A stretch of DNA of 64,000 bases, taken from positions 124,001-188,000 of the forward strand of contig NZ_BAABGY010000016.1 in assembly GCF_039541815.1 (NCBI RefSeq), in the 5' to 3' direction. Every line of letters begins with the position of its first letter. Position 1 is the stretch's first letter. The notes under the pieces were generated by a model. It searched no databases and was not told the origin of the DNA. It was given only the letters and a program-made list of their open reading frames with translations. This stretch comes from Flavisolibacter amylovorans. GTDB taxonomy: Bacteria; Bacteroidota; Bacteroidia; Chitinophagales; Chitinophagaceae. Below are positions 1-7,929 of the stretch, piece after piece. Both the position numbers and the translations under genes were made by a program.

Positions 1-166
1 CCTTCAGGATGCCGTTGGCATAAAGCTCCATCCGCTCCGAGAGGTACTTGTAAAATATGAACCCGAGGATATAATCGCGGAACTCGTCGGCGTCCATCTT
101 TCCGCGGAGGGTATTGGCGATGTTCCAGAGCTGCTGCTCCAGCACGCGTTTTTGGTCTTCAGACAT
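1..166 (-). CDS. hsdM: Type I restriction-modification DNA methylase HsdM, N-terminal fragment (runs off the left edge)
   Basis: The first 55 residues begin MSEDQKRVLEQQLWNIANTL and continue with RGKMDADEFRDYILGFIFYK. This is the characteristic N-terminal helical domain of HsdM, the methyltransferase subunit of type I restriction-modification systems. The start is the ATG at 164-166. The catalytic N6-adenine methylase core with its NPPY motif lies outside the window. The gene begins 32 bp after the stop of the GIY-YIG gene on the same strand, so the two may be co-transcribed. Family identity is clear from the motif; whether the system is intact cannot be seen. Confidence 0.85.
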   Translation of the reverse strand, partial: MSEDQKRVLEQQLWNIANTLRGKMDADEFRDYILGFIFYKYLSERMELYANGILK

Positions 167-198
167 TTTATGGAATTGCTTCGAAGGTTTATAGTGAA

Positions 199-1119
199 TC
201 AGGCGGTTTGCATCCGCTCGCTTTCGATCTCTTTAAAGGTTTTGCCGGCTTTATTTTTCCAGAGGGTCGTGCCGTTAGTAGGGTAGCCAAGGATCACGCA
301 GGACGCGGCGGACGGTGAATTGAAAAGTGTATCGTCCTGGAACACCAGCTTTTCTTCGCTTCCCGCAAGTATCCCATTTTGAACAAGCCGCTCGCGCATT
401 TCTTTATAGCCGGGACTAATGCTCGCGGTCGGATTTCGCGTGGCTTCCGAACCTTTCAGCACTACAATGCCTTCGTCCGTTTGCAGGGCACTGGCCCGTA
501 CTCCACCAACCGTAAGAAACAGCTGCGCATTCGGGTTGTTGGAAGCTGTTGATCCCGGCAGCGTGTTAACCGGACCCATCGCGTCCTCCTTCCGGGCGCC
601 CGGAAACGTCGTGACCTCTTCCAGCAACTTATGTCCCATTACGCCGATGAGCAGCTTTATATAAGTGAGGAATTCCTCCATGGCATCGCGGTCGGCAAGA
701 GGGAGTGAGCTGAGTTGCGGCTTCTTATCGTTCTCAGTTTTGTATCGCCTTGTTTGAAACGCAATCTGGATTAAGCGGCTTTCCAAGTATTTGACATGGC
801 TCTTCGTCAGGTTCTCATCTTTACTCACGAAAAAGATTACCTCGTTCCAGAAGTCCTTTTTGTATACATGGTCCTGTAGCCGAACCCGCACGTTTTCTGC
901 CTCACCGATGTACGCCTTTGCCTCACCTGTTTCCTCGTCTTCACCAAAAAGGAAGTATACCCCGGGCCGGTTCGCTTCAGGCAAATCAACCAGTTCGCCA
1001 ACGCGAAGGCGCGGACAAGAAATACTCTGGATGGTCTGGTTCACGACCTCACCGAACTTGATGCCGGTTACGGTGCCGTCTTTGAGATAGATACGGATGC
1101 TCTTGCCAAAAGTGCTCAT
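199..1119 (-). CDS. GIY-YIG nuclease-family protein with C-terminal DUF4357 domain
   Basis: 306 residues. Residues about 50-150 hold a GIY-YIG fold: a GVYFLFG segment, then AYIGE with its Arg-rich helix (VRVRL), and a later LESRLIQ helix carrying the usual catalytic Glu. The C-terminal 90 residues (SISPGYKEMRERLVQNGIL onwards, with SPSAASCVILG) match the DUF4357 pattern. Proteins with this architecture are often encoded beside or inside type I restriction-modification loci, and here the next gene is hsdM. A nuclease accessory role in DNA restriction is inferred. G+C is lower than in the signalling genes to the right, in line with a mobile restriction locus. The start is the ATG at 1119; no strong ribosome-binding site is visible. 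Confidence 0.8.
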   Translation of the reverse strand: MSTFGKSIRIYLKDGTVTGIKFGEVVNQTIQSISCPRLRVGELVDLPEANRPGVYFLFGEDEETGEAKAYIGEAENVRVRLQDHVYKKDFWNEVIFFVSKDENLTKSHVKYLESRLIQIAFQTRRYKTENDKKPQLSSLPLADRDAMEEFLTYIKLLIGVMGHKLLEEVTTFPGARKEDAMGPVNTLPGSTASNNPNAQLFLTVGGVRASALQTDEGIVVLKGSEATRNPTASISPGYKEMRERLVQNGILAGSEEKLVFQDDTLFNSPSAASCVILGYPTNGTTLWKNKAGKTFKEIESERMQTA

Positions 1120-1265
1120 AAACAGAAGATTACAGCTAGTTTGGAATCCGCTAAAGATCGGGAAAGGCGCAGACCTGGCAAAACCACGTCGGCAAGTCAG
1201 ATTCCCGGTAGCGGAGCGCTCTTAATCCAAATCTTGGCTTCAATTATTCCCTAACGCCCCCTCCG

Positions 1266-1480
1266 TGTTGCAAAATGCCGGCTCCCTGTTGCAAAATCCA
1301 ATCTCCGCAGTCCAAAATCCCATCTCCGACCCCCAAAATCCCATCCCGTTGTTGCAAAATGCGCGCTCCCTGTTGCAAAATTGCTTCTCCCTGTTGCAAA
1401 ATCACTCCTCCTTGTTGCAAAAAGCAATCTCCGCCCGCCAAAATTGCAACTCCGCCTGCCAAAACTGCAATTCCAAATCC
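1266..1480. repeat. 21-bp degenerate tandem repeat, about 10 copies
   Basis: A run of about ten 21-bp units, most with the core TTGCAAAAT or CCAAAAT followed by a pyrimidine-rich CTCC segment. Because the unit is seven codons long, both strands stay open: one strand reads heptads like LLQNxxS, the other like GxILQQG. Neither reading frame has a convincing start, hydrophobic core or neighbour, so I treat it as a non-coding array in the 510-bp gap between the restriction locus and the next gene. Nothing else is recognisable in that gap. Confidence 0.75.
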
Positions 1481-1629
1481 CATTAAGCCTTCTCCGCTCC
1501 GATAACTGCTTTTCCGAAATAAAAAAAGCCCGAAAAGCGGCTAAAGTACCCCGTTAGAAAAAATCTGGCGCAGGAGCTCCGGGTTGAAACCGCACTTTTT
1601 AGATTAGGGGCACACTAAAACCTTTCCCC

Positions 1630-2310
1630 ATGAATCAAGAGCAAAAGAATTTCTCGGAGATGCTGGGTGAACTGCAGCAGCATTTCGACGCCCATCGGCC
1701 GTTCTGGTCCTCCGTCGGCCCCGTGGCCGATTCGATCGATCGATTGGCCAACACCCGCCGCGAGCTCGCGCTGGGCGCACTCGTACAGAACGACGGCAGC
1801 GGCACGAAAGAAGCCAAGGACCTCGCCCTCGGGCTGGCCGCCGAAAAGAGCTACCTCATGGGCCGCCGCGTGCTGGCCTGGGCCAAGAAGAACGCCCGCG
1901 CCGACATCGCCACGGCCGTAGACCTCAACCGGGCCGAGCTGGCGCAAGGCGCCGAAGCGACGCTCCTCGAACGGCAGCGCCGCATCTTCCAGTACGCGAA
2001 AGACAACAGGGACCAACTGGCCGATTACAAAGTGACGGACGAGTCGCTCGACGCACTCGACAGCGCCCTCAACACTTTTGCCGCCCTTCGTGCCGGTCAT
2101 AAAGAGAAAGAGAACCACCGCATCTACAGCACGGCCCGCATCGAGGAGCTCATCGACAAGGCCCGCGCCATCATCGACATTCTCGACGACGAGGTCGAAG
2201 GCCTCATCGACAACCGCGAATTCATCGACACCTACTTCATCGCCCGCCGCAAAACCGACCGCCGCGCCACCCGCGCCGCCATGTCCGACACTGCGGCACC
2301 AAGCGCCTGA
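1630..2310 (+). CDS. Hypothetical helical protein, 226 aa
   Basis: I do not recognise a family. The sequence is almost entirely predicted helix with high Ala, Glu, Arg and Asp, no signal peptide and no membrane segment, so it should be a cytosolic all-alpha protein. Residues about 140-210 (KEKENHRIYSTARIEELIDK and the following IDILDDEVEGLID) look like amphipathic helices. Codon choice is host-like with strong GC3, and no competing frame has better codons. It stands alone, with the 21-bp array upstream and an octamer array downstream. The start is the ATG at 1630. Confidence 0.7.
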   Translation: MNQEQKNFSEMLGELQQHFDAHRPFWSSVGPVADSIDRLANTRRELALGALVQNDGSGTKEAKDLALGLAAEKSYLMGRRVLAWAKKNARADIATAVDLNRAELAQGAEATLLERQRRIFQYAKDNRDQLADYKVTDESLDALDSALNTFAALRAGHKEKENHRIYSTARIEELIDKARAIIDILDDEVEGLIDNREFIDTYFIARRKTDRRATRAAMSDTAAPSA

Positions 2311-2368
2311 TCGTTCCATCGAAGAAGTTTTGTTACCGCCGGGAGTGTAGACTTCCGGCTTTTTTGTG

Positions 2369-2547
2369 GGAGCGGGTGAGCGGGAGAGTGAGCGGGTGCG
2401 TGAGCGGGTGAGCAAGTGAGCGGGTCAACGGGTGAGCGAGTCAGCGGGTGAGCGGGTCAGCCGGGTCAACGGGTCGGCCGGTTCAATGGCTCACATGCTC
2501 ACTCGCTCACTTACTCACCTGTTCACCTCCTCACTTGCTCACCCGCC
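2369..2547. repeat. Octamer repeat array (GGTGAGCG-like) with inverted second half
   Basis: From about 2369 to 2470 the sequence repeats degenerate GAGCGGGT/GGTCAGCG octamers. From about 2484 to 2547 it repeats the reverse complement (CGCTCACT, ACTCACC). The two halves could fold into a long imperfect hairpin. Similar octamers recur at 4759-4811, 7274-7319, 59791-59815, 60056-60160 and 63211-63236. Confidence 0.75.
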
Positions 2548-2592
2548 CGCCCCCGCCCGGAAATCCCCGCCCTGCCGCCGGGGGAAATGCCG

Positions 2593-2600
2593 TACTTTTA
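2593..2600 (+). promoter_or_regulatory. Putative Bacteroidota -7 promoter box (TACTTTTA)
   Basis: Close to the TAnnTTTG consensus and 39 bp ahead of the 2639 start. No clear -33 TTTG element is seen at the ideal spacing. Confidence 0.4.
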
Positions 2601-2638
2601 TCCTTTGTTTCGCCATTAACCCCCCTATTTTCCCAACC

Positions 2639-3010
2639 ATGCGCTATATCGATCTCAGTGCGATCACTCAGGAACACGTCCGGGGCTGCTGGGAGGTGGA
2701 AAGCCGTATGGTCAATCCAGGCAGCCAGCAGAACCTCTTCGCCGACGTCCGGATCATCGAGATCAAGCCCGACCACTACCGGTCGGTGAACGGAAAAGAG
2801 CGGCGCGGCCTCTGGCAGGTAGTGCGCGAAGAAGAGCTCATCTACAACCCGCAGCTGAAATTCTTCATCGAAGGCAACGAGGTCGGCAACGCCATCATCA
2901 CCCGCCTCCGCGTAGACGAGGCCGGGCAAAGCGAGCTCTACAAGCTGACCCTCTACTTCCACACCGGGCTCGAGCTCACCCTTCAGAAAAACAGCCCCCT
3001 CCCCATCTAA
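2639..3010 (+). CDS. Small beta-rich (lipocalin-like) protein, cassette copy 1
   Basis: 123 residues starting MRYIDLSAITQEHVRGCWEV. The alternation of short hydrophobic strands with turns (GCWEVES, VRIIEIKP, RSVNGKERRGLWQVV, KLTLYFHTGLELTLQ) resembles a small lipocalin-like beta-barrel; this is a fold impression, not a family match. There is no signal peptide. The ATG at 2639 was chosen because a paralogue at 20788 starts at exactly the equivalent residue, while the longer open frame upstream runs through the octamer array. It sits 18 bp before a CZB-PAS-PAS gene, and the same pair is repeated at 20788-22491, so the two products probably act together. Confidence 0.8.
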   Translation: MRYIDLSAITQEHVRGCWEVESRMVNPGSQQNLFADVRIIEIKPDHYRSVNGKERRGLWQVVREEELIYNPQLKFFIEGNEVGNAIITRLRVDEAGQSELYKLTLYFHTGLELTLQKNSPLPI

Positions 3011-3028
3011 CCACCAGCGCCCTTCTCC

Positions 3029-4375
3029 ATGAACCAGATACCTTTCGATTTCGAGCAGGCCCGGGCCAAGCATCTCCTCTTCAAATCCCGGCTGCGCTCC
3101 CTCCTCTATGGCCTGCCGGCCGACGTCACACCGGTGATCTCGCACACGGAGTGCCAGGTGGGCCAATGGATCTACAGCGAGGCACTGCCTGCGTATGGCC
3201 ACATCCCCGAAATGCAGGACCTCGAGCGCGTACACCGCGACATCCACACCGTGGCCCGCACGCTCGTAGCGCTTTATAACGACGGCAAGGTGGAAGAAGC
3301 ACGGGCAGGCCTCGAAGAAGTAGAGAAGACCGCGCAGCAGCTCACGACCCTGCTCTCGGCCGTGGAAGCGAAGCTGGGCGCCGGCGAAGGAACGGCCGGC
3401 GACAAGGCCGTGGATGCGCACATCAGCGAACTCACCAGCCTGGCGCGGGCCAACGAGAAGCTCGAAGAGGTCATCCGCAGCCACTCCGGCCGGCTCTCGG
3501 CCGAACGCCAAACCCTCTACGACGCGCTCATGCAGCTGCCGGCCACCATCGCGGTGCTCAAGGGCCCCGACCATGTGTTCGAGCTCGCCAACCCCGCCTT
3601 CCTGGCCGGCTTCCCCAACCCCGACATCCTCGGCAAGCCAGTGCGCGAAGTGCTCCCCAGCCTCGAGGGCCAGGGCTTTTTCGAGCTGATCAACCACGTG
3701 TACCGCACGGGCGAGCCCTTCACCGGCAACGAAATGAAGATCATCGTCAGCCTTGAAGACGGAACGAGGGCCGAAGCCTATATCAACCTCAATTACCAGG
3801 CGCTGCGCAACGCGCTCGGCGAGATCGATGGCGTCATCTCCTTCTCCTACAACGTGAGCGAAGCCGTGCTGGCCCGGAAGCAGGCAGAGGAAAGCGAGAA
3901 GCGCTTCCGCTTCCTGTCGAACGCCATGCCGGTGCAAACCTGGACCGCCGACGCCGCCGGCACACTCCAATACGTGAACGAAGGCTGGAGATCCTATTTC
4001 GGCAAGGACGCAGACGCATTGCAGGCCGAGGGCTGGAACCGCATCGTTCACCCCGACGACCTGGCCCAGGTGCGGGAAAAATGGGCCGCCGCGGCCGGCA
4101 GCCACAGCATCTTCGAGGCCGAAGTGCGGCTCCGGCAGCACACGGGCAACTACCGCTGGCACCTCGTACGGGCCGTCCCCTACACCAGCGATGACGTACT
4201 CACCTGGTACGGCACCAGCACCGACATCCACGACATGAAATCCCTGCAGGACCAACTCCGTCAATCCTACGAGGACCTGGAGGTGAAGGTGAAATTCCGC
4301 AACATCGAGCTGGAGCGCGCCCTTCGCGAGCTGCAGAAAGAAGTGGAGACGCTGCGGGCCGCGTCGACCCCGTAA
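3029..4375 (+). CDS. CZB-PAS-PAS sensory protein without kinase domain, cassette copy 1
   Basis: 448 residues. Residues about 8-105 form a chemoreceptor zinc-binding (CZB) domain with the expected ligands H15, C42 (in CQVGQW), H69 and H73. Two PAS domains follow (about 165-285 and 290-405; the second has the HPDD...YRWHL pattern), then a terminal coiled coil (QSYEDLEVKVKFRNIELERA). There is no HisKA, HATPase, GGDEF or methyl-accepting domain, and no membrane segment. CZB domains are known from cytosolic chemoreceptors such as TlpD, where zinc binding tunes signalling to oxidants. A role as a soluble zinc/redox sensor or scaffold acting on a nearby PAS kinase (4852) through the coiled coil is inferred. 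It has a paralogue at 21166. Confidence 0.85.
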   Translation: MNQIPFDFEQARAKHLLFKSRLRSLLYGLPADVTPVISHTECQVGQWIYSEALPAYGHIPEMQDLERVHRDIHTVARTLVALYNDGKVEEARAGLEEVEKTAQQLTTLLSAVEAKLGAGEGTAGDKAVDAHISELTSLARANEKLEEVIRSHSGRLSAERQTLYDALMQLPATIAVLKGPDHVFELANPAFLAGFPNPDILGKPVREVLPSLEGQGFFELINHVYRTGEPFTGNEMKIIVSLEDGTRAEAYINLNYQALRNALGEIDGVISFSYNVSEAVLARKQAEESEKRFRFLSNAMPVQTWTADAAGTLQYVNEGWRSYFGKDADALQAEGWNRIVHPDDLAQVREKWAAAAGSHSIFEAEVRLRQHTGNYRWHLVRAVPYTSDDVLTWYGTSTDIHDMKSLQDQLRQSYEDLEVKVKFRNIELERALRELQKEVETLRAASTP

Positions 4376-4475
4376 CCCGCCGGCCGCTCCAGCTGGCCGT
4401 GCGCTCCATTCAGCCATGAGGATGTACGGGCAGTAGCCCGGGCAGGGACGGCGGATGTTCATACCGAACATAGCT

Positions 4476-4712
4476 TCCGCAAGAGGCTGTTTGAGTTAAA
4501 TGATCATCAGAAAGGGGGAAAAGGTCGGCCGCACGACGTCGCTCCCGAAGCGTCGGGAGGCACAACGGCGCGAGGTTGAAGAACAATCTGTTCTTTCCGT
4601 TTTCCGTCGTGCCTTCGTGCCATCGTGTCTTCGTGAAAAAGGGCGCCAGCCCCACTCTCCGCGCTTGCGCGGTCCGATGAACAGTGATCGAATAGTTCAA
4701 ACAGCCTTTAAA
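4476..4712. repeat. MITE-like inverted-repeat element
   Basis: The 476-bp gap after the CZB gene holds no credible gene. It contains an element whose outer ends read GAGGCTGTTTGAGTTAAA and, inverted, TTCAAACAGCCTTTAA. The inner part has GCACGACG and CGTCGTGCCTTCGTGCC nonamer-type repeats and a GC-rich hairpin. The same architecture is seen at 44826-45060. Confidence 0.6.
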
Positions 4713-4758
4713 GAGACGACTGTCCATACCAGTGGCCGCAACACCCCATCAGAACGAT

Positions 4759-4811
4759 GCTGACCCGCTCACCCGCTCACCCGTTCACCTGCTGACCCGC
4801 TCACCCGCCCC
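4759..4811. repeat. Octamer repeat array (CGCTCACC-like)
   Basis: Six to seven consecutive octamers (GCTGACCC, GCTCACCC, GTTCACCT) immediately upstream of the kinase promoter; same family as the array at 2369. Confidence 0.75.
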
Positions 4812-4827
4812 CTAAACCTTTCTCCCG

Positions 4828-4835
4828 TACATTCG
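4828..4835 (+). promoter_or_regulatory. Putative -7 promoter box (TACATTCG)
   Basis: Seventeen bases ahead of the kinase start at 4852; matches TAnnTTTG in six of the eight positions, counting the free n positions. No convincing -33 element is visible because the octamer array occupies that place. Confidence 0.35.
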
Positions 4836-4851
4836 TTATTCATCCCCCGCT

Positions 4852-7275
4852 ATGGACCCCTTGACCCTCGCCCCTGACTCTATCGACCTGCGCGTATTCC
4901 GGGCCGTGCCGGGCAACAGCATCGTGCTCCGCCCCGACGCGCCCGGCTTCACCATCGTTACCGCTACGGAAGACTACTGCCGCACCTCCGGGCGCAGCGC
5001 CGCCGAGCTCGCCGGCAAAGGCATGTTCGAAGCCTTTCCCGCACCACCCGACGACCCCGGGCACAACGGCACCCGCCAGCTCCGCGCCTCCCTCGACACC
5101 GTGCTCCGCGAGCGCGCCCCCGACCGCATGCCCCTCGTGCGCTACGACATCGAAAACGCCGACGGCAGCTTCGACGAGCGCTGGTGGTCGGCCGTCAACA
5201 CCCCCGTGCTCGATGACGCGGGCGACGTGCGCTATATCATCCATACCGCCGAGGAAATGACCGAGAAGGTCAGGGCGGAGGAAACGGCCAACCGCATCCG
5301 CGACCTCGAGCAATCGCAGCAGCTGTTCCTGCAGGCGCCCGTGGCCATCGGTATCGTTAAGGGTCCCGACTACATCATCGAGCTCGCCAACGACAGCCTC
5401 CTCGAGGTCTGGGGCCGCACCGCCGCCGACGTGCTGGGGCGACCGGTGTTCGAAGCCTTGCCTGACCTGCAGGGACAGGGCTACCGCGAGCTGCTCGACG
5501 CCGTGCGCGTTTCGGGTGAGCCTTATTACGGCTACGAGTACCCGCTCCACATCACCCGCAACGGGCAGGAGGAGCTGGAGTATTACGATTTCGTATACAA
5601 GCCCTACTACGAGGAGGCGGCAACCGGGGCCGCCGGCGTGTTCACCATCGGCCACAACGTTACAGAGCGCGTGCTGGCCCGTAAGCGGCTCGAAGAGAGC
5701 GAGGCCGAGGCCGTGCGCACGGCGCGCCGGCTCGAGGAAAGCGAAGGCCGCTTCCGCCTCCTTGCCGACGCCTCGCCCATCCTCATCTGGATGCTCCGCC
5801 CCAACGGGGACTACGCCTATGTCAATAAAACGACCCTCGCCTTCCTGGGCGTCGCCCAGGAAGACATCGCCCGCGAAGGCTGGGAGCCCTACCAGCACCC
5901 CGACGACCTCGCGGAAGCCCGGCGCGTGCTCGGCGAGGCCATCGCCGCCCGCAAGCCCTACGTGCTGGAGCACCGCCTCCGCCACCACGACGGCGGCTAC
6001 CGCTGGGTGCTCTCGCAGGCCACGCCGGCACTCGACTCCGGGGGCGAGGTGATCGCCTATGTCGGGTCGAGCATCGACATCCACGAGGCGCGGAAAAGCC
6101 GGCAGCAGCTCGAAACGGCGCTCGAGCAGGTACGCCTCTCGAAAGAGGCCGCCGAGCTGGGCACCTTCGACATGGACCTCAAGAAAGGCACCATGCACTG
6201 GGACGCCCGCTGCCGTACCCTCTTCGGCATCAGCCACGACGGGCCCGTCTCCTACGAGCACGACTTCCTGCATGGGCTGCACCCCGACGACCGCGACCGC
6301 ATCACGGGGGTCATCGACGGCCTGTTCAACCACTCCCTCCCGGGCGGCGACTACGACGTGGAGTACCGCACCGTGGGCGCCACCGACGGCGTCGTGCGCT
6401 GGGTGCGGGCCAAGGGCAAGGTGTATTTCAACGCGCAGGATGCGCCCGTGCGCTTCATCGGGTCGGTGCTCGACATCACGCCCCAGAAAACGGCGCTCCA
6501 GCGCATCGAGCAGCTCGTGGACGAGCGCACCCGCGACCTCGCCGCTGCCAACGAGGCCCTTACCAAAAGCAACAGGGAGCTGAAGCGCTCCAACACCAAC
6601 CTGGAGGAGTTTGCCCACGCCGCCTCCCACGACCTGAAGGAGCCCGTGCGCAAGATCCACTTCTTCACCAACCAGCTGCGCGACCAGCTGGGCAACCGGC
6701 TCAGCGAAAGCGAGCACCGCTCGCTGACCCGCATCCAGGGAGCCACCCAGCGCATGGGCAGCCTCATCGACGACCTGCTGCTCTACTCCCACGTCAGCCA
6801 GCGCCCCCTCGAGCGCGAGGCAGTAGACCTCAACACCCGGCTGCAACAGGTGCTCGAAGACCTCGACCTCGAGATCGAGGAAAAGGGCGCCACGATCCGC
6901 GTGGGTACGCTCCCCGTGCTGCCGGGCTACGGCCGCCAGCTGCAGCAGCTGTTCCAGAACCTGGTCAGCAATGCCCTCAAGTACAGCAAGGCCGGCGTGC
7001 CCCCCGTTATCGACGTAAGCGCCAGCGCAGCGGAACAGGCGGGCAGGCGCTACCAGGTGGTCACGGTCCGCGACAACGGCATCGGCTTCGCGCCCGAGTA
7101 TGCCGACAAGATCTTCCAGATGTTCGCGCGCCTCCACGGCAAGGCGGAATACAGCGGCACCGGGGTGGGCCTCTCCATCGTGAAGAAAGTAGTGGAGAAC
7201 CACGAGGGCCTCATCGAGGCCAACGGCACGCCGGGAGAAGGGGCGGAGTTCCGGGTGTGGCTGCCGGTGGGGTGA
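4852..7275 (+). CDS. Cytosolic PAS-domain sensor histidine kinase (4 PAS), 807 aa
   Basis: Four PAS domains at roughly 20-140, 158-285, 300-415 and 425-545 are joined by short linkers of the ESEGRFRLL type. A coiled stretch (VDERTRDLAAANEALTKSN) leads into HisKA with the phospho-acceptor in FAHAASHDLKEP (H593). A HATPase_c domain follows, with the N-box QNLVSNALKYSK, D741 in DNGIGF and the G2 box GTGVGLSIVKK. There are no membrane segments, so it is a soluble kinase. This phytochrome-like kinase class commonly signals through stand-alone receivers. It follows the CZB-PAS cassette on the same strand. Ligand and target are unknown. Confidence 0.92.
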   Translation: MDPLTLAPDSIDLRVFRAVPGNSIVLRPDAPGFTIVTATEDYCRTSGRSAAELAGKGMFEAFPAPPDDPGHNGTRQLRASLDTVLRERAPDRMPLVRYDIENADGSFDERWWSAVNTPVLDDAGDVRYIIHTAEEMTEKVRAEETANRIRDLEQSQQLFLQAPVAIGIVKGPDYIIELANDSLLEVWGRTAADVLGRPVFEALPDLQGQGYRELLDAVRVSGEPYYGYEYPLHITRNGQEELEYYDFVYKPYYEEAATGAAGVFTIGHNVTERVLARKRLEESEAEAVRTARRLEESEGRFRLLADASPILIWMLRPNGDYAYVNKTTLAFLGVAQEDIAREGWEPYQHPDDLAEARRVLGEAIAARKPYVLEHRLRHHDGGYRWVLSQATPALDSGGEVIAYVGSSIDIHEARKSRQQLETALEQVRLSKEAAELGTFDMDLKKGTMHWDARCRTLFGISHDGPVSYEHDFLHGLHPDDRDRITGVIDGLFNHSLPGGDYDVEYRTVGATDGVVRWVRAKGKVYFNAQDAPVRFIGSVLDITPQKTALQRIEQLVDERTRDLAAANEALTKSNRELKRSNTNLEEFAHAASHDLKEPVRKIHFFTNQLRDQLGNRLSESEHRSLTRIQGATQRMGSLIDDLLLYSHVSQRPLEREAVDLNTRLQQVLEDLDLEIEEKGATIRVGTLPVLPGYGRQLQQLFQNLVSNALKYSKAGVPPVIDVSASAAEQAGRRYQVVTVRDNGIGFAPEYADKIFQMFARLHGKAEYSGTGVGLSIVKKVVENHEGLIEANGTPGEGAEFRVWLPVG

Positions 7276-7319
7276 ACGGGTGAACGGGTGAGCAGGTGAG
7301 CAGGTGAGCAGGTGAGCGT
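7274..7319. repeat. Octamer repeat array (GGTGAGCA-like)
   Basis: Five to six GGTGAACG/GGTGAGCA units starting at the stop codon of the kinase; same family as 2369 and 60056. Confidence 0.75.
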
Positions 7320-7329
7320 GCCTCCACAA

Positions 7330-7660
7330 GCCCGGGATGAATGGCGCCGAAGCTTTGACGCAGGCCGCAAGCGGCCTGTTTCACACGGCGGCACAGCGGC
7401 GCGGCGGCGCGGCGATACGAAGGGGAGATCATCTACACGAGGTAATTTCGACCGGATGCCCCATCACTTCCAAAAGCGACGAAGCAGGGCGCCGGTAGAG
7501 CAGGCCGCCCCGGCGGCCTTCCGCGTTTTATGGAACTGCTTCAAACTAAAGAAAACCCCGCACCGGGGAGCGGCCCCGCATCACGATCTCCAGCAAGAAA
7601 GAACGTAGCGGAATCAGTCTGAAATAATTTCCGCGCTTTCCGCGCATTCCGCGTGCCCTA
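7330..7660. repeat. Composite dispersed repeat, copy A
   Basis: Within the 654-bp gap after the kinase is a segment closely related to 12225-12532. It has the hairpin GGCCGCAAGCGGCC, the word TTTCACACGGCGGCACAGCG, GCGGCGATACG, a second GGCCG...CGGCCTTCCGCG hairpin, a CCCGCACCGGGGAGCGG segment and a terminal TTCCGCGCATTCCGCGTGCC. A CAAACAGCCCCTAA end motif occurs at about 7703-7718. No gene is seen. Confidence 0.7.
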
Positions 7661-7853
7661 TTGTAACCGCGGCCGACCATTTGTTTTCGGGGGCTCATGT
7701 ACGCAAACAGCCCCTAAGCAATCCCGTTCCGGCCGGTTCTCTCCAACAACGGCTAAAGGCCGAGCCGGGCCACCGCCGTATCCGCCAACGGGCGCCTTCC
7801 CACGGAGCGGGTGGGCAGGGCTAAATAAACCGGCCCATCCGGCCTGAAAAGCG

Positions 7854-7861
7854 TACCTTGA
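7854..7861 (+). promoter_or_regulatory. Putative -7 promoter box (TACCTTGA)
   Basis: Sixty-nine bases ahead of the kinase start at 7930 and near the TAnnTTTG consensus. Confidence 0.35.
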
Positions 7862-7929
7862 AAGATAGCTGCCCCAAGCGCCGCTACACTTCCGCCGCGC
7901 TCCCGGCACCTCCACTCTTAATCAGAAAA

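Noticed and set aside
1244..1505. Short peptides encoded by the 21-bp array (heptads like LLQNxxS or GILQQG)
   Set aside because: Open frame results from the 21-bp period; no credible start context and equally open on both strands.
2432..2638. N-terminal extension of the small cassette protein
   Set aside because: It runs through the octamer array, and the paralogue at 20788 starts at the internal Met.
4840..7329. An 829-codon open frame on the minus strand
   Set aside because: Antisense shadow of the PAS kinase at 4852; codon choice in high-GC DNA keeps the reverse strand open, and the translation is a Gly/Ala/Val/Leu-rich string without domains.
7653..7847. A 64-codon plus-strand frame in the gap before the kinase at 7930
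   Set aside because: Lies within dispersed repeat sequence and lacks protein-like composition.
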